Source: Strix aluco (lineage: Eukaryota > Chordata > Aves > Strigiformes > Strigidae). From it: a stretch of 64,000 nt of DNA. Every line of letters begins with the position of its first letter. Position 1 is the first letter of the stretch. Made by a program: the position numbers and the translations under genes. This document shows, in pieces, positions 48,814 to 59,900 of the stretch. The notes beneath the pieces are model-generated. The model had not been told where the DNA came from and ran no database searches. It saw only the letters and a list, made by a program, of their open reading frames with translations. The stretch is from NCBI RefSeq assembly GCF_031877795.1, contig NC_133940.1, positions 5,023,985 to 5,087,984 of the forward strand, read 5' to 3'.

Positions 48814-50652
48814 TGCTCGTTTTGCCTGGCATAGAGTTCATTTTGCTCATCGTAGCTTGTATGGTACTATGTTTTAGTGCTGTGACTAAACCAGCCTTGA
48901 TAACACACCCACGGTTTTAGCTATTTCTGAGCGGGGCTTAACAGAGTCAAGGCCTTTTCTGCTCCTTACAGTGCCCCACCAGCGAGGAGGCTGGGGGTGC
49001 AGCACAAGAGGTTGGGAGGGGACCCAGCCAGGACAGCTGACCGCAACTGACCGCTGGGGAAAGAAGGAGGATGGGGGGGACATTCAGAGTTATGACATTT
49101 GTCTTCCCAAGTCACTGTTACATGTGATGGAGCCCTGCTCTCCTGGGGATGGCTGAGCACCTGCCTGCTGATGGGAAGTGGTGAATGAATTCCTTGTTTT
49201 GCTTTGCTTGCATGTGCAGCCTTTGCTTTACCTATTGAACTGTCTTTATCTCAACCCATGAGTTTTCTCATTTTTACTCTTCTGATTGTCTCCCCCATCC
49301 CACTGTGATTGGAGTGAACGAGTAGCTGCGTGGGGCTTAGTTGCTGGCTGGGGTTAAACCATGACAGTTCTTTTTGGCACCCAATGTGGGGCATGGAAGG
49401 TTTGAGATAATTACAGATTTGATTGGAATGTGCTAGATCAAATTTACAGCTGTAATTGCTGTTTAGCTATTAACCGAGAGGCTCCTGTGCTTGCCACGGG
49501 TCTTGCTCGCCTCACTGTATATTAGTCTAGTGCTCGTTAGTGGCTGCTTTTTGCTTTTGTTGCTGGCTGTACTGCTTATCATCTTACTCTGCTGTGCCTG
49601 GGAACATTCTGATACCAGCCATGGCGATGCGCCTGGGCTGGCCGGTGGCCAGGGCATCGCTGCTGTTCCTGTGCTGCTGCGCCGGACAGGCTGGAGCTCC
49701 ACGGGAACTCGAGCGAAGGGGCTGTGACCTGTGGGTGAGTCCACGCGGGAGCAGCACACCCCGAAGGGTCTGTGGCCGTGGGTAAGGCCATGCTGGAGCA
49801 GGTTCACTCCTGAAGGGACTGTGGCCGTGGGTAAGGCCACGCTGGGACAGGTTCACTTCTGAAGGGACTGTGGCCATGGGTAAGGCCACGCTGGGACAGG
49901 TTCACTCCTGAAGGGACTGTGGCCGTGGGTAAGGCCACGCTGGGACAGGTTCACTCCTGAAGGGACTGTGGCTGTGGGTAAGGCCACGCTGGAGCAGGTT
50001 CACTCCTGAAGGGACTGTGGCTGTGGGTAAGGCCACGCTGGGACAGGCGCACCTCAAAGCGACTGTGGCTGTGGATGAGTCTGTGCCGCAGCAGGTACAG
50101 CCCTGGAGAGACTGTGGCGCGTAGATAAGGCTCCACCTGGAGCAGGTACAACCCCGAGGGACTGCGATCCATGGAAAAATCTGAGCCAGAGCAGGGGCAA
50201 GGGCAGGAGTTCACGGCAATGTTAAACCCGATGGTCTGGTCCAAAGGGACCAGGGGTGGAGACTGTAATGGAAAGAGCTTTAAGTTGTTGTCACCCATGA
50301 TTTGAGTAGCATGTTACAGGAATCTCTATAGCAGGAACTGCCTGAAGCAGTGGAGGACGAGCCTTGCAAGAAGCAGTGCAAGTGCAGCAGTGACCCAACC
50401 TGAGCTGGCTTTGGTGCCCAGTAACTCCCTGTGGGCTCTAAACACCTGCCTGCCAATGGGAAGTATTGAATTAATTCCTTATTTTGCTTTGCTTGTGCTC
50501 ATGGCATTTGCTTTACCTTCTAAACTGTCTTTATCTCAACCTATGAGTTTTCTTACTTTTACCCTTCCAATTTCTCTCCCCCATCTCACTTAGGGGAGGG
50601 TGAGTGAGCAGCTGTGTGGGGCTTAGCTGCTGCCCAGGGTTAAGCCGTGACA
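48814..50652 (+). mobile_element. ERVK-type endogenous retrovirus, mostly deleted, with unlike LTRs
   Basis: 5' LTR 48814-49365, ending GGGTTAAACCATGACA, of the common avian ERVK type (GATAACAC block, GTTGGGAGGGGAC block). Primer-binding site 49375-49392, TGGCACCCAATGTGGGGC, close to the tRNA-Lys site TGGCGCCCAACGTGGGGC. The leader carries a 49-bp tandem repeat (49713-50195). The coding genes are absent. A 3' LTR from about 50264 (TGTAATGGAAAG after a purine-rich tract) to 50652 (GTTAAGCCGTGACA) matches the 5' LTR over its last 240 bases only. It lies in copy B of the MORC4 duplication; ATTG is found on both sides (48810-48813; 50656-50659). Old and not functional. Confidence 0.8.
49713..50195 (+). 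repeat. 49-bp tandem repeat in the ERV leader
   Basis: About ten units with the core GGGACTGTGGCCGTGGGTAA and GGCCACGCTGG; six central units (about 49762-50055) are nearly identical, the outer ones more diverged. Similar repeats occur in the leaders of other avian ERVs, as far as I recall. Confidence 0.85.
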
Positions 50653-51408
50653 CCAATTGATATAATTCCTGTGCCTGCATCCTCCTCCCATTTCAGGAGG
50701 AGAAAATTGAGCATCAGAAGTGTTGCCTGAAAACAGAGTTCTTGAAATGCCAACAGAACTGGTGCTGCTCAGAGCTCAGAAGATGGAAAGCTTGCCCTGC
50801 AGCAAGGAATACATGTTACTGCCAAGCTGTGCGGCAGAAGCTGAAAGCAAAGCTGGCCAAGTCCACAGAGGAGACCAGATGCGCAGAGGAGACAGAGATG
50901 CACATCGGGGTGCTGAGGGAGGCCCAGGTTTCCTGCAGGGGCCCAGAGGAAGAAGACGTGAGGAGGTCAGAGCTGTGGGTTGGCTGGTTGGCAGCCCCTG
51001 TCATCCCTGCGGTGGGGGGAGAGGGCAGGAGTGCCTGTGGGCTGCTGTTGCCATAGGACACTGCTTCCCTGGTATCCAGCACCCTGCTGTAGAGGTGACT
51101 GGGTTGTAAGTGAGGATCCTGCTGTTGGGAGGAGGTGGAATCACCAGATGAGTCCAAATAACTGGTCCAGCTTCAAAGGTGCCCTAGAGAAAGGTGCTTT
51201 GTCCACACTGTGTCTGTCCTATACTGTGTCACCTTGTTGCTGGATCCCTTGCACAGTGTTGGGTCTCTAATGGAGAAAAGGAGCAGGGAACCCCAGTGCA
51301 CATGGTGCTCCTGGTAGGAAGGGGGATAGCATCTGGGTGTGTGATGGGAGGTATCAGATCCAGGCTCTTGCCACTCTCTCCTCTTGGCTTTTGTCCTCTT
51401 GCTCACAG

Positions 51409-51565
51409 TGTTATGGAGAAACTTAAGAACCTGCATATGAACGTGAGGTGGCTTCTCTCATTCATCCTCCTCTACTTGGAGCTCCAGAATATTAACTTTG
51501 AGTCGGATCAGGTGGATTAGGTCTTGCAGACCATACTGGAGGAGACAAGCATCATGTTGGAGTAG
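51409..51565 (+). pseudogene. MORC4: MORC4 last exon remnant
   Basis: After acceptor TGCTCACAG the frame reads VMEKLKNLHMNVRWLLSF, then LELQNINFESDQVD, against human ALAKLTRLRIHVSYLL and LELREIGYDSEQVD. TAG follows at 51518-51520 where the family has Gly; the frame would otherwise continue VLQTILEETSIMLE to a TAG at 51563. This exon is present once, after duplication copy B. Confidence 0.9.
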
Positions 51566-51606
51566 TCCCCTCTCTCCTCTCACTGTGCCTTTTGCAGAAG
51601 ATCATT

Positions 51607-51612
51607 AATAAA
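51607..51612 (+). terminator. Former MORC4 polyadenylation signal
   Basis: AATAAA 42 bases after the original stop position of the MORC4 relic, followed by a T-rich stretch. It is still intact. Confidence 0.55.
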
Positions 51613-51639
51613 ACCCTGTTTTTTTGTGCTCTAGGTCAT

Positions 51640-54600
51640 CATTCTGGTTGGGCAGAGGGTTCTCCTCACCTTCTGGTCTTGCAAGACCAGCATGGCTCCT
51701 CTGCTCCCCACTGCTGGGAGCTGGGCTTCCTCAGGTGATGGAAGCCCAGAGGCAGTGTGAGCAGAGGGGACTGCAGTATGGGCACGGCTCCGAGCACAGC
51801 CAAGCTGGGTCATGCCTCGCCAGCAGACATTTCCAACGGCCTCTTTGCTGCGCTCCTTAGCACTCTGGGTTGAGTAGCAGAGAGGCAGGGAGACCTTGGC
51901 CATGGCTGCCTGGCTACTGGTCTAAGAAGTAGCCCAGGAGAGTGCAGCCCGGGCACGCTGTGGGCGTGATGGAGTCTTCTTTTGACTAACACAGCTGACT
52001 GGCTCAGGCTAGAGCAGCATGGTGCTGAGGTTCAGAATTTGGGCCTTTTCGCTCTGGGAAGCAGTCTCGAGTCCATAGATCTGATCAGCCCATGCAGCAG
52101 CTAAACTGGGTCCCTGCCTGTGTTTTCCTCTTAAGTGCGTCTGTTTGTTTGTTAAATAATGTAGCAACACAAGGTTCCTTGAACTAAATTTATCTTCCTG
52201 TGTAGCTATGGGAACAGTTGGTGGTACAGTGATGCTGGGGCTTTCAGTCAGATCTGCTGCAAGGCTCCAAGCTAGTGTGGCTGAGCCCAGGTTCTTTCAG
52301 CAGATGCTGTCCTGTGTGGGAGCTTCGCCTTTAAACTTTCTTTTTAGGCTTATTTTCTTAGACTCTTCTTTAGCCAGCAGCACGACCATCCTGTTAACCT
52401 GCGAAATGTCAAGAATGATGGGGTGTTTGGAGGAAGACTTGGTGTTCAAGAGTAGCCAGACATGACAAAGGGGAATGACTACACTCAGCCCAAAGGGTGC
52501 TGCAGCTCCCCATCCTGCCTCCAGCATGGTTTGTGGGAAGAAAGTAAGGGCAAGGGCAAGTGCATGTAGCTCAATATTGTTCAAGCCTGTACTTATTTCC
52601 AGCTGAGAAGCTTCCTGAATCAAACATGGTTTCCTACAGGTATAAAATGACTGGCTTAAAGGCGCTGAGGAGAAACCCCACCTTAGAGTCATGCATTCAC
52701 TGTCCTTCCTGAAGCACATTCTCTTGCCCAGATGGTGCGTATGGAGGAGAGGGTACGTGGGTGGCCAGCACAGCACTGCTCCCTTGACTCAAACACTTCA
52801 TTTATCCTGGAAAGGCATGAAACCACGTGACAGAAACCAGCGGCTTAGGTGGTATCACCAAACATGTGTAGTATGTGTTGCCTGAAAGTCAGAGTTGAGC
52901 AACACAGTTCTGTGGACAGAGACTGCCCTAGCCTGCGTGGTAAGGACTTTGCCACGTCCTTTCCCCCGTGGCTGGACTTACATTACCACAGAAGTTACTT
53001 TCACTGTTGCTAGTGGAGATAGAAAGGACGTGTCTATACAACTGTGTTTTTTCTGTGGTCTGTAGGTGCTGTCTCTGGCTTTACCGTTCCTGATTTTCTG
53101 TCTGGTTGAATCCCGTTTTTGTTTTCAGCTCATATTTCTAGATCTCAGACCTGTTTATGTGACCTCTCTTGACATTTTCAGATTGTGCTGTGTTTTCAGC
53201 TGTGTTTTCAGGTCAGTACTGTGGGCGGTAACACTTCAGCTTGAAGGTAGCTCCCTTATCTGCCTCCATTCATGTTTTGAAGGTAGCATTTCTTATCTCC
53301 ATTCATGCTTGTTTTTTTGCTTTTGACATCTCACCAGCTGGTCCTCAAGCCACAGGACTACAGCCCCATTGCATTTAATTTTCAATAGAGCTGTTGAGGA
53401 GATTGAATCTGCACCAGGATATCGCAATGAGTCAAAGTTTTACTTTCACAATGTTTGGGATACTTGCATTAGTTGCATGAAACATGGTTTCTGAGGGCAA
53501 AATAGTCAGTGATCTTGGGGATCTGTCATGCTTCTGATCATGCTAGGAAGTTTTATCCTAAAGGTCAGTCATCCTTTGAAGCATCTGCCCTGGGCAGGGG
53601 AAGAGACAGACCTTTATTTTCTTCTCCAAAGCTGCTTCTAAAGCAGGAAATGTCCACACCTCCTTCAGGCTTGATCTCAGAGCTCTTCACAGCACATATG
53701 TGTTGAGCTAGTAATCTTAGCTGGTGCTGCTCCTCTTTGTGTCTTGTTTATTCCATCCCATTAGAACTAACTCTGGGATCTGAACTTTATCCCTAATACT
53801 ACTTGACCTTATTTATTTAGAAGATTATTCACAGACATCCTCAATATTTGTCATGTCATGTGCAGAGCCCTGGGGCTAGACCCCGTCTCTGAGAGGGAGC
53901 TGTGGCACAGCCTGCGCTGCTCAGAGCTCCTCCTGGTTAATTCCTGCCATCCTGGGAAAGGAGAACATATTTGCGTGATGTACAGAAAACAGACGCTCAG
54001 GCGTTAGTGATAGGAATGGGCTTTGCAGAACGAGAAGGTGGTGAGAAAAGGGCAGCTTTGATGCAAGCATCAATTGGCAAAGATCCGTGAGCCTACGGAA
54101 GCATTTAACAGTTTGTGAACAGTTAGCAGGCTTCATACTCTCACCTCTCTGTGTCTTGCACTGCCAGTAAGGCAAAATACATGCTCCTTACAGCAATACG
54201 TGGGTCTTTTGACGTTTCTTGAGCTGGTTTGTTTTCCTCCCAGTAAAGAAATAACACACAAAGCGGTTCTGTGATGGAGCGTTTCCTAAACGGATGTAAC
54301 TTGGCAAAGAGTGCAGCTATTAATTTTCCTTAGATAAGCTGGTATCAAAGTACCTGGTTTTGAAACTTGGCACTTCTCTCCTGCATCTTTCAAAGCTTGC
54401 TCAACAGTTCCCGTGCCAGAAGCTTGATGCCATAGTAGTTTGGGGGGATTAAGTTGTGTAGTGAAGATAAATACTTATTGCAGGTGAGGAGGTCAGAAAA
54501 GCATCTTGAAGATAAGGCTGTTTGGCAAAGCTTTCTCCTCCCAGAGCTCTCTGCATCCTCCCTGTCAGTACTGTGCTGTCCCCATGAAGTCCTGGGGCTG

Positions 54601-54670
54601 TAGCCAGCATCCCTAGCAAGGCTGGGGGCTGGGAAAAACCAGCCTGTCCTGCCCTTGCTTCCCAGTGCTG
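51640..54670. other. Intergenic, MORC4 relic to ERVK LTR
   Basis: About 3 kb with no gene that I can support. A 160-codon open frame on the minus strand at 52297-52776 has no recognisable domain and no splice context. No known repeat identified. Confidence 0.45.
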
Positions 54671-54674
54671 AGTG

Positions 54675-55076
54675 GGAGGTTGTGGTGGTTGAGGCCTTGC
54701 TTACTCCTTCCCCCATTCCCTGCCGGTGGGACGAGGAGGAGAATCAGAAGACCAAGGTAAAAACTGATGGATTGAGATAAGGAGAGTTTAACAGGACAAA
54801 AAAAGGAGAGAAGAAATAATAATAATAACAATAATACCAATAAAAGAGTATACGAAGTGAGTGATGCCCGATGCAATTGCTCACCACCTGGAACCCGATG
54901 CTCAGCCCGTTCCCAAGCCGTGATCCCTCCACCCTGCGGCCAGCTCCCCCAGTTATATACTGGGCATGATGTCATGTGGTATCGAACACCCCCTGGGCTG
55001 GTTCGGGCCAGCTGTCCTGGCCATGCACCCTCCCAGCTTCTGGTGAACATTAACTCTGTCCCAGCTGAACCAGGAC
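54675..55076 (-). mobile_element. ERVK-type LTR (solo or fragment)
   Basis: Read on the minus strand it begins TGTCCTGGTTCAGCTGGGAC at 55076 and contains GTTAATGTTCACC, GCTGGGAGGGTGCATGGCCAG, a TATA box (AGTATATAACTGG near 54955), GGTGAGCAATTGCATCGGGC and an (ATT)n stretch near 54820, the order seen in the widespread avian ERVK LTR. It is related to the 5' LTR at 48814-49365. The far end is worn. No internal sequence follows. Old fossil. Confidence 0.8.
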
Positions 55077-56807
55077 AGAGGTGTGCGGGAGCAGGCGGGC
55101 GGTGCGAGGAGCCGGGGAAGAACAGTGCCGCGTTTCCCCTGGGCTCGCGCTGCTGCCGGAGGTGCAGCTCTTCATCCCACTGGTGAGCTGGGAGCGTTAG
55201 TGCTGTATTTTGTGAGCAGCCTCCCTCTGCTTTGCAAAGACCTCCCATGGGAAAGGGCAGCTGCGCTCAGGGACACCCGAGGATAAACTTGTCTCTTTGT
55301 ATAAGACTGGGCTGCCTTTACAGTGTGTTTTGCCCTGGTTATTTATTTTTTTTCCCCTGAGGCTTTTACTCAGCCAGAAGTACTGAAGTTGGATGGATTA
55401 GCTGCATCTGCCTGTGACCTGTGTGGTAAAATTTAGCTATTTTCAGTTGCGGATTTACAAGCCAGAAATCAGCCCCTGGGGCTTATGTGGGCTGCTAGCG
55501 CATCTGGGAGAGAGGATGTTTCAGTTTTGGGAAGGAGGCCCTGACTCACAGCAAGACCCTTGTTTGTGAGCAGGCCCTGGGATGTCAGCTACAGGGACAG
55601 GTCTGCTGTAGCCAGCTCTGCCCGGGGAGGTGGGAATTTAACGTGTGTAAACAGGCGCCTGGCAGCAGCAGTTCTTCATGTCTTGCTCTCTGGGGATGAG
55701 CTACGGGGGCTTTGTGCTGGGAGCCACTTTCTCCTTCCAGGGGCTTTGCTTTGCAGCAGAAAGATCCTCCCAGTCCTGAAACGCCTGTTCTCCTCACCTT
55801 GAAACAAGGAGCTAATTGTTTTTTCCCTCTGCTGTCTCTTACCCGCTGTCCTCCCCAGGTGCAGGCAGCCTGTGCCTCCTCTGCCTGCATGGAGATGGAG
55901 CGAGCAGCCTCGCACAGGCCAGCGGCCAGGCCTGGGGTGAAATGACCTGCAATCTGGAAACACCATTAAAATAAAGGTGGGTTGGGAAGAGCAGAAGGCC
56001 AATGAGGAAGCATTCAGTTGCGGGGGAGATCAGAGGTTAATTGCCCCCTCGCCTACCCAAGCTCTGTGAGATGTGGTGCCTGGCCTCCCCTGCAGCTGGG
56101 GGAAAATCCAAAGGCAAAGGGCAGTGCCCTCATTCCTGTAAAAGTGTATTGGAATAGCTCAAAGGGCACAGGAGCATCACGGTCATAGAGCCAGCGATGG
56201 CTGTGGTCTGCCCTTAGCTCTGTAATGCCTGCAGACTCCCTGGGCTTCTCCACACCTTGGAAAATACCGATGACTGGAATTGCTCCTACCCCTGCAAAAG
56301 GAAGGAGCTACAAATTTGGGTAATGAAAATGCATCTGTCAGAACGATCTTGGGAGTACCTGCCAGGTATAACTGGTGGTGTGGGACTTTGCTCCAGTGAC
56401 CTGAGAAATCTTGAGAGACAGCTTTTCTAGGAAAGTGAGTTCAAGGCAATCACGCTGTTCGTGACGTGGGTCTTGTCCTGCTTTTAGCCTTTTTTAACAG
56501 GCTGGACATCCCAGAAATAGAGGTGTTGTAAGTTCTGTGAAAAAAGGCACCTGCCTTGAGGAAACATTAGTTCTCTGGTGTGGGAAAAGCTTCATCAAAG
56601 TACACCCTGCCTCTGAAATCCTGAGCGGAGATAAGAGGAAACCCCAGAGCCGGTGAAACCTCCCTGGTTTCTCTTCTTATGGGGTGACTTGTTTCTTCCA
56701 GACTCCCAGCACATAGCAGAGAGCTTGGAGGAGCTTGGCTGTGTCTGGGGTCTGAGCATCTTCTCGGTATGAACCCAGGTTAGCAGCTGCTGAAATATTG
56801 GTGCAAT

Positions 56808-56923
56808 CGGGTTGACCCAGCGCTGAGGGTCTGGTGGAGTTGGGAACGGTCAGTGTGAGGTTCATGGTTGGACTGGAGGAGTTTCAAGGGCTTTTCCAAC
56901 CGAGATGATTCTGGGATTCTGTG
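56808..56923 (+). mobile_element. CR1 LINE 3' end fragment
   Basis: About 115 bases matching the final CR1 3' UTR (GGGTTGACCCAGCGCTGAGG, TTTTCCAACCGAGATGATTCTGGGATTCTG), nearly identical to 41782-41895. Strongly 5'-truncated. Confidence 0.9.
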
Positions 56924-59900
56924 CCCTCAAGTGTACCCCAAGCATGGAGATGACAGGCTGGTAGACTGGATTGTTTGGGACATTTCTGCGGACTGGCTCA
57001 TGTGGTTGCAACTCACGTAAAGGTGTTTGGGATCCTCTGGTCTCCATCTCTTCCGTGCAGTGCGGAGCTGTTTAACCATCACCTGTCAGTGGAGCTGCCG
57101 AGGGTGCAGGACAATGTCTCTTCAATTGTCTAGGCCAGGTCTACAGAGCAGATTTTAGCTAGAGATGAAGTCTGTTTTCACCAATACTTCTGTAAGATCC
57201 TGGGAAGAGCTATGTTTATACCACTATAAAAGTGTGTCTTGCTGATAAAGCTTCTTTTGCTTGCTGAATTGGTGTAGGTTCTACTGATAAAGCCTGCCCT
57301 CCCTGCTACAGATTGCATATTATGCTTGGTTTGCTGAGATCGCTAACCTGAAGCTCCTCTAGCATAGATTAGACTCAAATTACTGAGAAATCTGATTGTG
57401 ATGTTAATGTAATGCCTGGAAGATCAAACCTCTGCGTCCTCCCCACACGTATCATGGTTTTCCGAGATAAAACACTTTTTATAACTCTCATGATAGATTT
57501 CTGAGCTGCTGTTCAAACCCAGCCAGGAAGGTGCTTTCTAGCAATCTCCTCTGGTGCACCCAAAGGTCTCTGTTCCCTGCGCTGCCATGGAGTTCATTCT
57601 GCCCTGTTTCCTTCATGCCTTTCTTTAAAGACCAAAAGATCCTTTAAAGCGCCTTTAAACAGGTCTCTTCCAGGAAGCTATGGAAAGCCATGAGTTTGTG
57701 GACAGGGTTTTCCTTCGACTGAAGGTGTTTTCAGAAGAGGAGCTGGTTTCTCACTACCCCTCACCTCCAACGTCTTCCACTAAAACCAGGCACCAACAGG
57801 CTCGTGGCAGTGTCCCGCTGTGTGGATCCCCAAGGCTTCGGGAGGGCAGATAAAATGTGAGTGCAATTGTCAGCCGAGCATCATAGATGCCCTGAGGCGA
57901 AACCATGAGGCTGTTTCCTGGGCTAGAGCATGGCCACCAGCAGGGCCAGCCAGTGGGGCCTGGGGCATGGCTGGGGCGGGGAGCACATCTCCCATTCCCA
58001 CCAGCACAGCCCATGACTTGAGCTGTTGCTTAGCTCAGCCCAGAAGTCATGATTTGAAGTGCCCGAGAGCAGCCCCTCTCCATAGTGCATCCTCTGCTGC
58101 TCCTGAGAAGGCTGCTGTAAAAAGAGTTTGTCCTCTTCCACACCAGCCCTGGCTTGCTGAGGGGCTGGGAGGTTCCAGCACGGTGCAGGAGGCAGCTGGG
58201 AGTGTGCCGTGACTGTGAGGAGGGTGGAGGAATGTGGAGGCTCTTTCCAAGTGCCTTGGCTCATCAGGAATTTGGCCTGAATTTTCTTCCCCCTCCTGCT
58301 TCTCCTATCTGAGCACTTCCCAGGGGCTGTGGGCAGAGACAGGTTCTCCCAGCACCTGGCCTGATACTCCTCAGAGAGCCTGCATGGATTATTTGCTGCT
58401 GCTTCAGATCAGCTGTGCTAGGCAGGAACGAGAGGCAGGTCGGGGGTGCCAGAAGGAGCTAAGCTTTGCTTGCCTGGAGGGCTCCAGGGAGGCAGGAGAC
58501 CTGGGATCTGGCTGGGTCTGGGACAAACCTGTGCCCTTTTGTGCCCTGGGCATCCCTACCCAGTGCTCTGCAGGAGAAGAGGCTCAGCTTGCACGGGGCA
58601 GTGGCCAGGGAAGCAGGAGGTCAGGGCATCATCAGGGGTGCTGTGGGTGCTGGGTGGGGGTGCCCAGTGGGTAAGAGCTGGCTGCAAAGGCCTTGGTGAC
58701 GAGCGTGTGTTGTTCCCTCTTTGGAATAATTCAGGACTTTTTGCATGTTTCTCATGACCATCCGATGAGGTTGCAGCCCCTGGCCCAGGTTCAGCTGCGG
58801 GTTTGGGTGTGCTGGGTGGTTATAGTGCCTCTATTGCTTTTGAAGATAAGGGCAATGTATTTTATTGCTCCCTTTCTTCAGCTCCATCCAGAGCAAGAAG
58901 AAGAGAGGGGAAGGACTCATTTCCTTATGACGGGGGATTAGTCATTGCAGTCTGGCCCTCCAGCGAGGGACTCTGCAAGCTCCCTGCTCCACCATGCCAC
59001 CTCGTGAGGTGAGGGCTCCAGCCCGGGGGCTCGGGGGAAAGGCTACTCCCCACCCAGCCCTCTTCCCACCCTTCCTCTGCTTTCCCCCTGGCTGCCTGTG
59101 CCCCTCACATACCTCTCCTGTCTGGAGCGGGGGCTTGGACTTTCCTGGGGGAAAACCCAGAGCACCCTCAGCTTTTCCCGCTGAGCTGGTGAGGGGCAAG
59201 AGGAGACCCGAGGAGGTGGCTCTGTGCCACGCTGGCTGGCTCAGCTCCATCGCCTCACTCGCTGTCGGCAGAGCTCGCTCCCGGGGCAGTCTAGGCTCTG
59301 TCCTCTCTGGCCCTGGGCTGGGCTGCATCCGGCCTGCCCTTGAGGACCCGGCTTATCGATAATGGGGAATGGGACTATTGCGCGAGGCAGAGATAACCAC
59401 TGCTACCACATTCATGCACCCGTTGTCCTTCCCTTCCTCGTCCTCTGCTCCTGATGGTAAAGAAGTAGAAAATCCTTTTCAACCTGCCTTGCCCTGTAGC
59501 CAAGTTTCACATCTTTGGGTGTGTTCAAACTAAAGGCCAGGAAAGCTTGAGAGGAGAAACCTTCCCCTCCCTGAGCTCACCCACACTTAATGCAGGGGCT
59601 GGAGGCATGGGGGGCTGGGGAAAGGCTTGTCCCCTTTTCAGTGTGACGCTCACCAGCTCCTCTCCTGCAGTGCCGCAGGTGAAGCTGTCATGCTGCACCC
59701 ACAGAACAGGGGTCTGGCATGGCACGGGTGAGGAAGAAACCCCGTTGGGGCCCCTCGCAGTGCCTCTGACCTGCGCTCGTCCCCCCAAACCAGGGGTGAT
59801 TCTGCACCCAAGCTCCTCGCTCTGCCTGCCCTTGCCTGAGCCGGCTGCCTCTCCTCTGGGGGGAAGCCGTGCAAAAGCTGACTCTAAAGCCAGAAATCTT

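Larger units (their letters stand above)
48523..50965 (+). pseudogene. MORC4: MORC4 coiled-coil exons, copy B
   Basis: Exon about 48523-48640 and exon 50697-50965 repeat copy A, now separated by an ERV. The splice acceptor of the first (GTTGCAG in copy A) is deleted here. The second has the same two-base loss as copy A plus a further one-base loss near 50755 (CAACAGAACT instead of CAACAGGAACT). Confidence 0.8.
48468..51273 (+). repeat. Partial tandem duplication of the MORC4 relic, copy B (split by an ERV)
   Basis: Matches copy A (44284-45240) over 48468-48813 and 50657-51273. The intervening 1.84 kb is a retroviral insertion. Downstream of 51273 and 45240 the sequences differ. Confidence 0.9.
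26671..51565 (+). pseudogene. MORC4: MORC4 pseudogene (GHKL ATPase / CW zinc finger chromatin protein), unitary
   Basis: Exon-by-exon remnants of MORC family CW-type zinc finger 4 run between RBM41 and CLDN2, the position and orientation of MORC4 in human Xq22.3. Recognised in order: possible exon 1 (26671-26896), ATPase/S5 exons (29003-29204, 30615-30761, 31293-31455, 31630-31755, 33634-33753, 34426-34520, 35188-35233), CW domain (35652-35778), middle region (about 40690-40790, 47965-48480), coiled-coil exons in two copies (44349-44946; 48523-50965) and the last exon (51409-51565). Many splice sites survive. Lesions include in-frame stops at 29144, 33712 and 51518 and frameshifts in at least five exons. 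The exon with the ATPase N-box and the GCGM motif was not found convincingly. Several independent lesions make sequencing error unlikely. The gene is inactive in this individual; whether the loss is wider cannot be told from here. Confidence 0.9.

Noticed and set aside
52297-52776. 160-codon open frame on the minus strand
   Set aside because: No recognisable domain, no start context, no splice sites or promoter, and no match to the gene expected between MORC4 and CLDN2. Frames of this length occur by chance in GC-rich DNA.
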